A DNA stretch of 64,000 nucleotides from CAVONB01 sp963697205 (GTDB lineage: Bacteria; Pseudomonadota; Alphaproteobacteria; Rhizobiales; Hyphomicrobiaceae). Location of the stretch: assembly GCA_963697205.1 (NCBI GenBank), contig CAVONB010000010.1, positions 372,001 through 436,000 on the forward strand, given 5' to 3'. Position numbers and translations under genes: made by a program. Position 1 is the stretch's first letter; each line of letters opens with the position of its first letter. Below the pieces are notes generated by a model. The model had not been told where the DNA came from and ran no database searches. It was given only the letters and a program-made list of their open reading frames with translations. Positions 48,978 through 56,507 of this stretch are shown here, piece after piece.

Positions 48978-49154
48978 ATGCCCGTCACCCAACACCCCAC
49001 TCACTTTTGTCCGCACTGCCAGGGTGGCTTCGTTATGCCCCAAGCAGCACCACCCTCCGTTGGCGCGGTCATTGTCGTCTTCATTGCTTCGGTACTGATC
49101 GACGTCGCTTTGCTGTACATGATTTTCATCAAGCCCTTCATCACCCCCAGCTGA
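48978..49154 (+). CDS. Small zinc-knuckle membrane protein
   Basis: 58 residues. An N-terminal CPHCQGGF half-knuckle is followed by one membrane segment (about 28-50, VGAVIVVFIASVLIDVALLY). GGAG lies upstream of ATG 48978. It closes the operon. No family recognised. Confidence 0.6.
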   Translation: MPVTQHPTHFCPHCQGGFVMPQAAPPSVGAVIVVFIASVLIDVALLYMIFIKPFITPS

Positions 49155-49220
49155 TCCTCTGCCAGAAATCCATCGATCGTCCCGTGTGGACAGCCTGACT
49201 AGTCAATCTCGGCTGCCTGC

Positions 49221-49237
49221 TACAATCGTATAATATG
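49221..49237 (+). promoter_or_regulatory. Near-leaderless promoter of the coiled-coil gene
   Basis: TACAAT (49221-49226) lies eight bases before ATG 49235, and TATAAT touches the ATG. With a -10 box this close the transcript would begin at or beside the start codon. No Shine-Dalgarno site is present, in keeping with leaderless translation. Confidence 0.5.
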
Positions 49238-50206
49238 AATGATCACACTCTCCGCCCGGCGACGCCCCCGGACGCCCCAGCGGGCGAGGGCGCTTCGCAG
49301 AACACAACACCTTCACCAGTAGAGAGCGCCGCCGCCATCGACCGGGCGGGCGTGAGCGCCGCCGTCGAACTGGACGGCGGCGCCGAGGCGAGTGACGTAA
49401 AGACAATGTTTGTGAGCCAGGACGAGACGCCTTGGCCGCCGCCCGGCGACGCCGTCCTGACGACCGATGAAGGTCGATTATACCTGTTTGACCGACACGA
49501 CATCTTTCTCAAGGAACGCTACACGCAGAAGCTCGTGAGTGAGCACAAGAAGCTCCTCGGTCGCACGGTGCCCAAAGATGGTGGAGGTTCAGAGCTGCAG
49601 ATCAGCCAGGCATCGCTTGATGAATACGCACGACTGAACCCGCAGAAGAAGAACGCCGCTGACGTGGTGCTCGATCCGGACGACAAGCTCTTTGATGACT
49701 TCCGCCGGATCGCACAGAGCAAACCCTTCAAGTACGCGATCAAGGGCGACGCCCGACCGCCCAGCGAGACGCCCGCGCCCGCCTGGAGTGAACCACCACA
49801 ACCGTCCGCGCCCGCCCAGGAAGAAAAGGCTACCGTTGAGCCAGCCGCCCGAGCAGGGCAGGGCGACGCCCCGGCGAGTGTCGCTCTCGAGACGTACAAC
49901 CAACTCAAAACCTACACCGACCGGCTCGAGAAGCGCCTGGAGGCGCTCGAAGAGACGAACGTGAAGCTCTACGAGACCCTCGACAGCACCTACGACAAAA
50001 TGCTCGATCAGAACGCGAAGATCCTTGAACTCTCGGCCCGGGCGCTCGCCGCACAGGAGAAGCCGTCCGAACTCATCAAGCAGCTTGCCGGCGCGATGCG
50101 CGCGGCGCAGGGTCAAGCAGAGACGGGACGCCTCGACGTGCGTTCAGCCGACGCCAGCGTCGACACGCCCGAGCGCGAAGCGTGGCGGCGGGAGCGCGAC
50201 GAATAG
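49235..50206 (+). CDS. Coiled-coil protein of unknown function
   Basis: 323 residues. A disordered acidic/Pro-rich N-terminus (about 1-70), a small conserved-looking helical domain (TTDEGRLYLFDRHDIFLKER through KLLGRTV, about 75-125), a Pro-rich linker, and a coiled coil (about 215-290: YTDRLEKRLEALEETNVKLY). Such plasmid proteins often bind DNA or act in partitioning, but I do not recognise the family. Confidence 0.65.
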   Translation: MNDHTLRPATPPDAPAGEGASQNTTPSPVESAAAIDRAGVSAAVELDGGAEASDVKTMFVSQDETPWPPPGDAVLTTDEGRLYLFDRHDIFLKERYTQKLVSEHKKLLGRTVPKDGGGSELQISQASLDEYARLNPQKKNAADVVLDPDDKLFDDFRRIAQSKPFKYAIKGDARPPSETPAPAWSEPPQPSAPAQEEKATVEPAARAGQGDAPASVALETYNQLKTYTDRLEKRLEALEETNVKLYETLDSTYDKMLDQNAKILELSARALAAQEKPSELIKQLAGAMRAAQGQAETGRLDVRSADASVDTPEREAWRRERDE

Positions 50207-50235
50207 GAGTTGCGTGTGTGGTAGACTGTTCGCAT

Positions 50236-50427
50236 ATGCACGACAGCTCACCGACGCCTGCAGAGCGCCCCGAGCGCGATGCCGTTGCGGAACTCACCGC
50301 AACCTTCGTTCACGGCTTTGCCGCCATGCAGGTGGCCTTCCGAGACCTACAAGCTGAAATCCGCGCGGAACGTGGCCAGCTCGGCACTGAGAAGCGCCTG
50401 AGCGATACCGAAGACATCGCGTGGTGA
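50236..50427 (+). CDS. Small acidic protein of unknown function
   Basis: 63 residues, MHDSSPTPAERPERDAVAEL..., mainly one amphipathic helix. TAGACT lies eight bases before the ATG, so it may also be leaderless; no ribosome site is visible. Confidence 0.45.
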   Translation: MHDSSPTPAERPERDAVAELTATFVHGFAAMQVAFRDLQAEIRAERGQLGTEKRLSDTEDIAW

Positions 50428-50620
50428 GGCCCGCATCGGCGCGGCGCGAACCGAACGCATTGCTCGGCATCGCGTCAGAGGCCACCAGATGCCCCAGGAC
50501 GGGCGATTAGGGTAGGGGACGACCCTTTTCCTATTTGAAAACCAACGAGGCCTCAGCGGCCAATTTTGAGCCTCTCAGCGCCAGGCGCTGTTTGGCCCCA
50601 ACCCCAGAACGGTCGGATCC

Positions 50621-50661
50621 TTGCCAAATCCGGTTTATACGGTACAATTTTGATATCTATG
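50621..50661 (+). promoter_or_regulatory. Promoter of the small coiled-coil/TM gene
   Basis: TTGCCA (50621-50626), 16-base spacer and TACAAT (50643-50648), ten bases before ATG 50659. The expected transcript start leaves a leader of only a few bases. Confidence 0.55.
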
Positions 50662-50895
50662 ACAACCGCTACACTTTCACTTTACAAAGCTCTCTTGAAG
50701 GCCGGCATCGATGAAGAAACCGCGCGCCAGGTGTCTGAGGACGTCGTGACCAAGGACGAAGCCAAGACGCTCGCGACCAAAGCCGACATCGCAAACCTGA
50801 AAGCCGACCTGCAGCGCTTCCTGTTCACCGCGCTCGTGGCGCAGGCGGTCTTCGTCATCGGCATCACGATCACACTCATTCAAGCGCTGGCCTAA
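50659..50895 (+). CDS. Small coiled-coil protein with C-terminal membrane anchor
   Basis: 78 residues. A helical region with a KxDIAxLKADLQ heptad (about 30-50) is followed by one C-terminal membrane segment (FTALVAQAVFVIGITITLIQ). This is the DUF1640-like layout of small tail-anchored coiled-coil proteins frequent on mobile elements. A strong terminator follows. Confidence 0.6.
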   Translation: MTTATLSLYKALLKAGIDEETARQVSEDVVTKDEAKTLATKADIANLKADLQRFLFTALVAQAVFVIGITITLIQALA

Positions 50896-50898
50896 CAT

Positions 50899-50929
50899 CA
50901 AAAAACCGGCTCAACAGAGCCGTTTTTTT
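50899..50929. terminator. Bidirectional intrinsic terminator
   Basis: CGGCTC-AACA-GAGCCG (50907-50922) with A-run before and T-run after. It can stop transcription from the plus-strand small gene and from the minus-strand initiator gene, which ends at 50983. Confidence 0.85.
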
Positions 50930-50982
50930 GATGCTTATTCGCTTCATGATTATTGTGCGAATGACTGTCCTTCGCTTGCTGG

Positions 50983-52140
50983 TCAGTCCTCTTTCGACAC
51001 CTGGACGTTCTTGCTCACCCGCTCGAGCGCGGCTTGCAGTTGCGGGTTCAAAGCCCCGCCGATGCCCTTGAAGCCATCATCGATACGAGCACCAGAAGCT
51101 TCCAGTCGATCGCGCCGCGCCTTCGCGGCTTCACGCTTGCGGCGGTCGCGTTCTTGCTCCTCGCGGTCGCTGAACAGGTTCGTTTGTAGCCGATAGTCCT
51201 TCTTGATACCGGCGCGTAGCCACGCGAGTGGCGTCTTGGCCTTCTTGCTCTGCTTGACGTGCCAGCGGATCCGCTCAGGGTCGCTCTCACCGTACTTATC
51301 AACCCAATTGCGGGCTTCCTTCATCGTCATACCAGCGGCACGGAGAAGATCGAGAAGCTCACTCTGGCGGTCTGACAACCCATCAAAAGCTCCCCCACCC
51401 TCCTTCTGGCGACTGTGTAGCCTTACATGTGTGACCTGCCGACCCGTCTTCTTAACCTCCAGAGTGACTTCAACATCGGTCTTGTCGTTCACTTCCGTCA
51501 AAGCCCGGTCGAGTACCTTTTGCTTGAACTTTTTCCACTCCGGATACCGGTCATTCTTGATCTCCACTTCCCGCTTGTTCTTCCGCACGAGCTCGAGCAC
51601 GCCAAGCTCTGCCTTGAGCTCATCAACGCCATACAACACGCCATCGTCCCGGAACTTGTGACACACAGCCAGGTCATAGAGGCGCATCGAGTAGAAGCTC
51701 GACAACCGAACCGCCGTCTCGATAGCGGTCGTCGTGAAGTTCTCTTTGAAGTCCTTCAGGAGAGGCACCAGGTCGCTGTGCACCACGGCCCGGATTGTCC
51801 CTTGCCCCAGATTTGGGGTGATGCTCTCGGTGAAGTTGATGAAGCTTGGCGCATCTTCTTTTAGGTTCCAGATCACCACCACCCGGCTCTGAAGGCGGTG
51901 GCAGACGTCATACATCGTACGGTAGACGCTGCCCTGGTCGACTTCACAGAACTCGCCAAGCTCGCTGATGGAGATGACCTGCTCCCGCTCCCCGGTCTGT
52001 TGGTGGCGCCAGAACAGCCAGTACAGGAAGCGCTTCTCTGCCGGCGTCAGCCAGTAAGCAGAACGAACAAGCCGGTTGTCACGAGTGACAAGCGCCTTGC
52101 GATCCCCTTTTCTCGGTACGGTTGGTATCCCTTCTTTCAT
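50983..52140 (-). CDS. Rep_3-type plasmid replication initiator
   Basis: About 385 residues. The two winged-helix domains of the Rep_3 family are visible: RLVRSAYWLTPAEKRFLYWL and SISELGEFCEVDQG in the first, and AIETAVRLSSFYSMRLYDLA with KFKQKVLDRALTEVN in the second. A charged C-terminal extension (about 270-385) includes a helix pair and ends DNA-binding-like. Initiators of this family bind iterons; five iterons and a DnaA box lie directly upstream. I take MKEG (52140) as start; GTG 52179 and ATG 52167 are in-frame alternatives. Confidence 0.87.
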   Translation of the reverse strand: MKEGIPTVPRKGDRKALVTRDNRLVRSAYWLTPAEKRFLYWLFWRHQQTGEREQVISISELGEFCEVDQGSVYRTMYDVCHRLQSRVVVIWNLKEDAPSFINFTESITPNLGQGTIRAVVHSDLVPLLKDFKENFTTTAIETAVRLSSFYSMRLYDLAVCHKFRDDGVLYGVDELKAELGVLELVRKNKREVEIKNDRYPEWKKFKQKVLDRALTEVNDKTDVEVTLEVKKTGRQVTHVRLHSRQKEGGGAFDGLSDRQSELLDLLRAAGMTMKEARNWVDKYGESDPERIRWHVKQSKKAKTPLAWLRAGIKKDYRLQTNLFSDREEQERDRRKREAAKARRDRLEASGARIDDGFKGIGGALNPQLQAALERVSKNVQVSKED

Positions 52141-52182
52141 ACGAATAAGTTCAACACAGTCTAGCATGCAGGCACCCACGAG

Positions 52183-52191
52183 TTATCCACA
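52183..52191 (+). promoter_or_regulatory. DnaA box
   Basis: TTATCCACA, the exact consensus, between the initiator gene and the iterons. It supports an origin that uses host DnaA. Confidence 0.75.
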
Positions 52192-52230
52192 TGGGTACCC
52201 TTTCGACCGCTTTCGTGGGGGCTTCTCTCA

Positions 52231-52339
52231 CCGCAATTATGGGTACTTATCACCGCATTATGGGTACTTATCACCGCAATTATGGGTACTTATCACCGCA
52301 ATTATGGGTACTTATCACCGCAATTATGGGTACCTATCT
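52231..52339 (+). repeat. Five iterons of the plasmid origin (oriV)
   Basis: Direct repeats of 22 bases with the form CCGCAATTATGGGTACTTAT plus CA start at 52231, 52253, 52274, 52296 and 52318. The second lacks one A and the last is changed at its end. The 22-base period (two helical turns) puts all binding sites on one face, as for Rep_3 iterons. They lie upstream of the initiator gene, where they should also repress it. Confidence 0.93.
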
Positions 52340-52369
52340 CCCAAAAAACCGCTCAACGGCAACGCCGTA

Positions 52370-52437
52370 CGAAGTCCTAAACAGAAACAATAAACAGTAA
52401 ACATATAAACAGTCGTCTGTTCTTTTCAATAAGGGGA
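52370..52437. other. AT-rich stretch next to the iterons (likely unwinding region)
   Basis: AAACAG/AAACAGT-type short repeats and high AT content on the far side of the iterons from the DnaA box. This is where a DNA unwinding element is expected in iteron origins. Confidence 0.55.
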
Positions 52438-52520
52438 TAAGTCGACCTCACCCGGTCGACCAAAGGACACCCTCACCGACCATCCAACGCTCGCGTGGCA
52501 CGACAAGGGGCGATCGATGA

Positions 52521-52730
52521 ACTGATCTGACCTTCGAAACACCATCCACGCCGGCATTGGTTCCGGTGACGATCTCAGCGGAACCTGAGGACGAGAAGAC
52601 CGCACCAGCTGAGCCCGCTGTTGCGGATGCTATCGAGATCGAGATTGGCGGCGACTGTCGCATTCGTGTCGGATCTCGCTTCGACGGCCGAGCCCTCAGG
52701 CGCGTTCTCGACGTTCTGAGGAGGCGATGA
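52521..52730 (+). pseudogene. IS66-type tnpA remnant (3' part)
   Basis: The frame ends IEIEIGGDCRIRVGSRFDG then ALRRVLDVLRRR, the C-terminus of an IS66 small orf (TnpA). The 5' part is missing. Its TGA overlaps the next ATG as in intact IS66 elements. Confidence 0.7.
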
Positions 52731-52790
52731 TTCCGATGCCGGCGGGCGTTCGCTTGTGGCTCTCGGCCGGGCGTACCGACATGCGGCGCG
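52727..52790 (+). pseudogene. IS66-type tnpB remnant (first 20 codons)
   Basis: MIPMPAGVRLWLSAGRTDMR is the start of an IS66 TnpB protein. The sequence then runs directly into istB codons at about 52791, so tnpB was cut by a recombination event. Confidence 0.7.
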
Positions 52791-53140
52791 CCGAAAGCGC
52801 AGATCCAGGAGCTCGCCTCGCTTGGCTTCGTCGAGCGCGCGGAGAATGTCGTCCTACTCGGGCCGTCAGGCACCGGCAAGACGCATCTGGCGATCGCCTA
52901 CGGCCTGATCGCGGCGGCCAAGGGCTGGAAGGTCCGCTTCACGAGTGCCGCCGATCTCGTCATCGCGCTCGGAGCCGCACATCGGCAGGGGCGCATGAAG
53001 GAGCTCATGCACCGCACGGTCGCGATGCCGAAACTGCTGATCATCGACAGGATCGGCTATCTGCCGTTCGGGCGCGAGCAGGCGAACCTGTTCTTCCAGG
53101 TCGTGGCCCGCCGCTATGAGAAGGGCTCGATGATCCTTAG

Positions 53141-54353
53141 CAGGTCGCTGAAAAACCCTCCAGTCGACAGGTCGAAGCGAATATGATTCCGCTTATGGCC
53201 TCGGCAGGAGGCAGGTCATGCGCGGATCGGACGACCAGAACGGCTCGTTGTTCAGTTACGTGAACGTCGACGAACGCATTCCTGCGCGCCACCCTCTGCG
53301 CAAGATCCGCGATGTGGTGAACTCGGCTCTGACCTCGCTCGACGCTGATTTCGACCGGCTCTATGCAAGCGAGGGCCGCCCGTCGGTCGCACCGGAGCGG
53401 CTGCTGCGGGCCAGCCTGATCCAGATCCTGTTCTCGGTCCGCTCCGAGCGTCAGTTGATGGAGCAGCTTCAGTACAATCTACTGTTCCGCTGGTTCGTGG
53501 GGCTCGGCATCGACGATCCGGTGTGGGTGCCGACGGTGTTCTCGAAGAACCGTGACAGACTGTTGAACACCGACATCGCGCGCAAATTTCTGGCCGCGAT
53601 CCTGGCGCACGATAAGGTCGCGCCGCTGCTGTCCGACGACGCCCAGACCGAAGATACCTCGATGAAACCGACCGACACCACGAACCAACGCATCGGCCGC
53701 AACATCGAGCGCGACTGGCGCGGACATGTCTGGTCGAATGCGACACATGCGTCAGTCACCGACCCGGACGCGCGCCTCATGCGCAAGGGCAAAGGGAAGC
53801 CGGCGCAGCTCTGCTACATGGGCCACGCGCTAATGGAGAACCGGCACGGCTTCATCGTGGAGACCGAACTGACGCGCGCAGACGGATATGCCGAACGAGC
53901 GGCAGCGCTGACGATGATCGAGCGCCACTCCCCCGGGTCGGAGCGACGCCTGACGCTCGGCGCCGACAAGGGCTATGACGAGCATGGCTTCGTTGCGACG
54001 CTGCGAAAGATGTGCGTCAGCCCGCATATCGCGGCCAAGGCGAAAGGTTCCGCCATCGATCGCCGCACGACGCGGCACGCGGGTTACGCGCTGAGCCAGA
54101 GAAAGCGCAAGCAGGTCGAGGAGCCGTTCGGCTGGGGCAAGACGGTCGGCCAGATCGCCAAAACCATGCTGCGCGGCGTGGCCAACGTCGGCGCGCAGTT
54201 CACACTCAACATGGCTGCGTTCAATCTCGCAAAACTGCCCAGGCTGCTCGCTGACTGATGGGCGGGCCAAAGGTCCCACCCACGTCCGTCCATACTTCCA
54301 AAGGTCCAGCCGAGAGAATACCGTTCTATCCGAGCCGGTTATTCAGCGACCTG
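53141..54353 (+). mobile_element. IS5-family-like insertion sequence, 1213 bp
   Basis: Terminal inverted repeats CAGGTCGCTGAAAAACC (53141-53157) and, on the other strand, CAGGTCGCTGAATAACC (54337-54353) differ at one base of 17. The flanks are TTAG on both sides (53137-53140, 54354-54357), a 4-base duplication that fits the YTAR target of IS5 elements. It carries one transposase gene. Confidence 0.93.
53218..54258 (+). CDS. IS5-like DDE transposase, probably inactive
   Basis: 346 residues. The family pattern is clear: YVNVDERIPARHPLRKIRDV, THASVTDPDARLMRKGKGKP, LGADKGYDEHGFVATLRK (second Asp) and VEEPFGWGKTVGQ (final Glu). The first catalytic Asp normally lies in a FSVDGTLIEAW-like block after LLS; here the sequence goes from LLSDDAQTEDTSMKPTD and lacks it, an apparent in-frame loss of about a dozen residues. 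If so, this copy cannot transpose on its own. Confidence 0.85.
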   Translation: MRGSDDQNGSLFSYVNVDERIPARHPLRKIRDVVNSALTSLDADFDRLYASEGRPSVAPERLLRASLIQILFSVRSERQLMEQLQYNLLFRWFVGLGIDDPVWVPTVFSKNRDRLLNTDIARKFLAAILAHDKVAPLLSDDAQTEDTSMKPTDTTNQRIGRNIERDWRGHVWSNATHASVTDPDARLMRKGKGKPAQLCYMGHALMENRHGFIVETELTRADGYAERAAALTMIERHSPGSERRLTLGADKGYDEHGFVATLRKMCVSPHIAAKAKGSAIDRRTTRHAGYALSQRKRKQVEEPFGWGKTVGQIAKTMLRGVANVGAQFTLNMAAFNLAKLPRLLAD

Positions 54354-54562
54354 TTAGGTCGAACCTGGCGTTCGGCAGCTGGGACGAAGCGTTCGCTGGC
54401 GATGAGGTGCTGACCGCCGCGATGCTCGACCGCATCCTGCATCACGCCACCGTCGTGCAGATCGCGGGCGAGAGCTATCGACTCAAGGACAAGCGACGTG
54501 CCGGCATCATGGCCCGGCCGGTCTCGGCACAATCGGAAAAGAAAGAGGATGAGAAGGTCTGA

Positions 54563-55088
54563 GCAAGCGGCAGGTGGCTCAGATTTAAGATGCCGTTGAC
54601 ACTGTGATTTGCGCTTGTGTGCAATCTGTGTGTGATCTGCGGAAAACCTGTCGATCGCGCGCCCGCACGGGTTCGACGTGTTGAGGAAAAACAGGTGGTT
54701 GGCCAAACCAAACCACCCCCGGTTCTGTCTCAAGGACAGCGACGACGTGATACGTCTCACGACTGGTACGGGTTAGGTGGCCAGAGCTGGCTCTACGACT
54801 TCCCCCCGGGTTGTCGCGCTACGCCCGACCCCAATCGCTCTCCCTCACCTAAACACCAGTTTTAACAAACCGGCGCCGGTTCGGGCTGCGCGGCCTCGCT
54901 CTCCCTGCAATGCGGAACGGGAGAGCGATCGCCGCTTGGGTTCGTCCCACCGCCACAGGCGATGGGCCAGCACCTGATCGACTGGGGTCGGGCGATGCCG
55001 ACAACCCGGGGGGCCACTTCCGCAATCGCGGCGGTCTGCCGATACATCGGCCGGGTTTTTCGTCTTGCGGTCACAGCCGCTGGCGACG
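54563..55088. other. Gene-free interval
   Basis: About 525 bases between istB and the primase gene. A few short inverted repeats occur (for example GGTTGGCCAAACC near 54699) but no gene or RNA can be supported. Confidence 0.4.
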
Positions 55089-55120
55089 AAAAAAACCACC
55101 TAACCCTAAAGGTCAGGTGG
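55089..55120 (-). terminator. Intrinsic terminator of the primase gene
   Basis: On the minus strand CCACCTGACC pairs with GGTTAGGTGG (one mismatch) and is followed by seven T. It lies seven bases after the primase stop. Confidence 0.75.
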
Positions 55121-55126
55121 CCTGGT

Positions 55127-56221
55127 TCAGTGGACATTGCCGCGTGGATTCTCTTGCAACTTTGCCACCACCTTCGTCATCAACGCAAACACCTCCTCTT
55201 GCTCACCTGTGTGATGATGGGGCTTTTGACCATCCGGTAACGCCATAATTCCCACCATTGCGCCCGCCGCCGCGAGCTCGCCGACGACTTTTTTGGCACC
55301 CGTGCGTCCCGCCTCATCACCATCAAACATGACGATGATCTTCACGCCACTAGCCATTTCCAACTTCCGGCGATTGACCAGTGCTACAACCTGTTCGGGC
55401 GAGATTGTCGTCCCCATGGTCGCCACGATTGGACACCCCGCATCGATTTGCGACGCGCGAAACACACTCAACGGGCTTTCAACCATCAACAGGCCGGTTA
55501 CGCCTCGTGGCACCCGATGCAGGTTGTAGAGCTCGAGCTCTTTACGGAACCCGGCCGGGAACTTGTACTTGGGTTCTCCGTCCGGCACGTCGTCGCTGGG
55601 GTAGCGACCACAATACGCAACGAGCTCACCCGCGGCGTTGTGAATGGGAATACAGATACGCCCTTTCATCGTGCCACGCGTGGCCATCCCCAAGCCAAAC
55701 TTGGCGATGGTCTCGTCCGTGAAGCCGCGGCTGTGTAACCACGGCTTGGCGGCTTCCACATCGAGCTTCAACTGAAACGTCAATGGCCTGTTGTGCAGCA
55801 CGCCATCGATCTCTTCCTGAGCCTCCTCGTCTTCAGCCAGCGTCTTGGCACTCACCGAGACGGGGGGCGTTACCTTGATCTCTTCCGCTGGTGGCTCTGT
55901 GCGCACGGCGGGCCTTGATCCCCGTCCCGTGGCCTCGATCCGTGACAGCTTCGCGACTTGCAGCGCCGCCTGCCGCGGTGACGTGATGTCGTCGTCAACC
56001 GCCAATACGAAGTCAATGACGTTCCCGCCATTGCCACACACGAAGCAGTTGAACAGGTTCTTGGTGATGTTGACCTTCAGCGACGGTTTTGTGTCGTCGT
56101 GGAAGGGACATAACCCTTCCTTTTGTGCGCCCGTGCCTTTGAGTGTGATGCCGTAGTGCGCCAACACAGCGGCCATATCGGCGTGTGCGCGCACGTGTGC
56201 GAAGTCGACGTCATATTTCAT
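55127..56221 (-). CDS. DnaG-like plasmid primase (CHC2 zinc finger plus TOPRIM)
   Basis: 364 residues. The zinc finger is at about 38-65: CPFHDDTKPSLKV and FNCFVCGNGGNVIDF (CHCC ligands). The TOPRIM domain is at about 235-320: LLMVESPLSVF with the catalytic Glu and IVMFDGDEAG with the DxD motif. It makes RNA primers for plasmid DNA synthesis. It is shorter than chromosomal DnaG and lacks the DnaB-binding C-domain, common for plasmid versions. A terminator follows. Confidence 0.9.
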   Translation of the reverse strand: MKYDVDFAHVRAHADMAAVLAHYGITLKGTGAQKEGLCPFHDDTKPSLKVNITKNLFNCFVCGNGGNVIDFVLAVDDDITSPRQAALQVAKLSRIEATGRGSRPAVRTEPPAEEIKVTPPVSVSAKTLAEDEEAQEEIDGVLHNRPLTFQLKLDVEAAKPWLHSRGFTDETIAKFGLGMATRGTMKGRICIPIHNAAGELVAYCGRYPSDDVPDGEPKYKFPAGFRKELELYNLHRVPRGVTGLLMVESPLSVFRASQIDAGCPIVATMGTTISPEQVVALVNRRKLEMASGVKIIVMFDGDEAGRTGAKKVVGELAAAGAMVGIMALPDGQKPHHHTGEQEEVFALMTKVVAKLQENPRGNVH

Positions 56222-56354
56222 GACGATCTCCCTTTGGCTATGTCATGTTCAGGTGGAACTGTCGTCCGTGTGCAGAGTATCATGCTGCGCAACCGTCAGC
56301 AAACGGCGTCAAGACCGCCGGTTTCTTTGACCATTTTGTGCGCTATACTGAACT

Positions 56355-56495
56355 ATGGCTGGCCTCGGTAAGCCGAAGCCAGCTTCGTTTCACTCCCCTC
56401 TCCGCCCGCTATTTCTGGGTTTGGCGAACGAGGCAGATCGCTTGGTACGAGGGGTGTTGCGCGTCAGCTTTCGGATCCTGTCGCGCCTGAGTTGA
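56355..56495 (+). CDS. Possible small basic protein before the second ATPase gene
   Basis: 46 residues, MAGLGKPKPASFHSPLRPLF..., preceded by TATACT five bases before its ATG, so it may be leaderless. It lies 12 bases before the ATPase gene. Could also be a non-coding leader; support is weak. Confidence 0.35.
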   Translation: MAGLGKPKPASFHSPLRPLFLGLANEADRLVRGVLRVSFRILSRLS

Positions 56496-56507
56496 AGGCA
56501 GCTTCCG

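Larger units (their letters stand above)
52791..54562 (+). pseudogene. istB: istB (IS21-type ATPase), 5'-truncated and split by an IS5-like element
   Basis: Part one (52791-53140) reads AQIQELASLGFVERAENVV then GPSGTGKTHLAIAY (Walker A) and LLIIDRIGYLPF. Part two (54358-54562) reads SNLAFGSWDEAFAGDEVL through ESYRLKDKRRAG to TGA. Removing 53141-54357 (the element plus one TTAG) joins ATGATCCTTAGG-TCGAAC in frame, giving MILRSNLAFGSW, the normal IstB sequence. The 5' end is fused to an IS66 remnant. Confidence 0.88.

Noticed and set aside
52231..52339. CRISPR-like array
   Set aside because: The repeats are contiguous without spacers, have a 22-base period and lie next to a Rep gene and DnaA box, so they are iterons.
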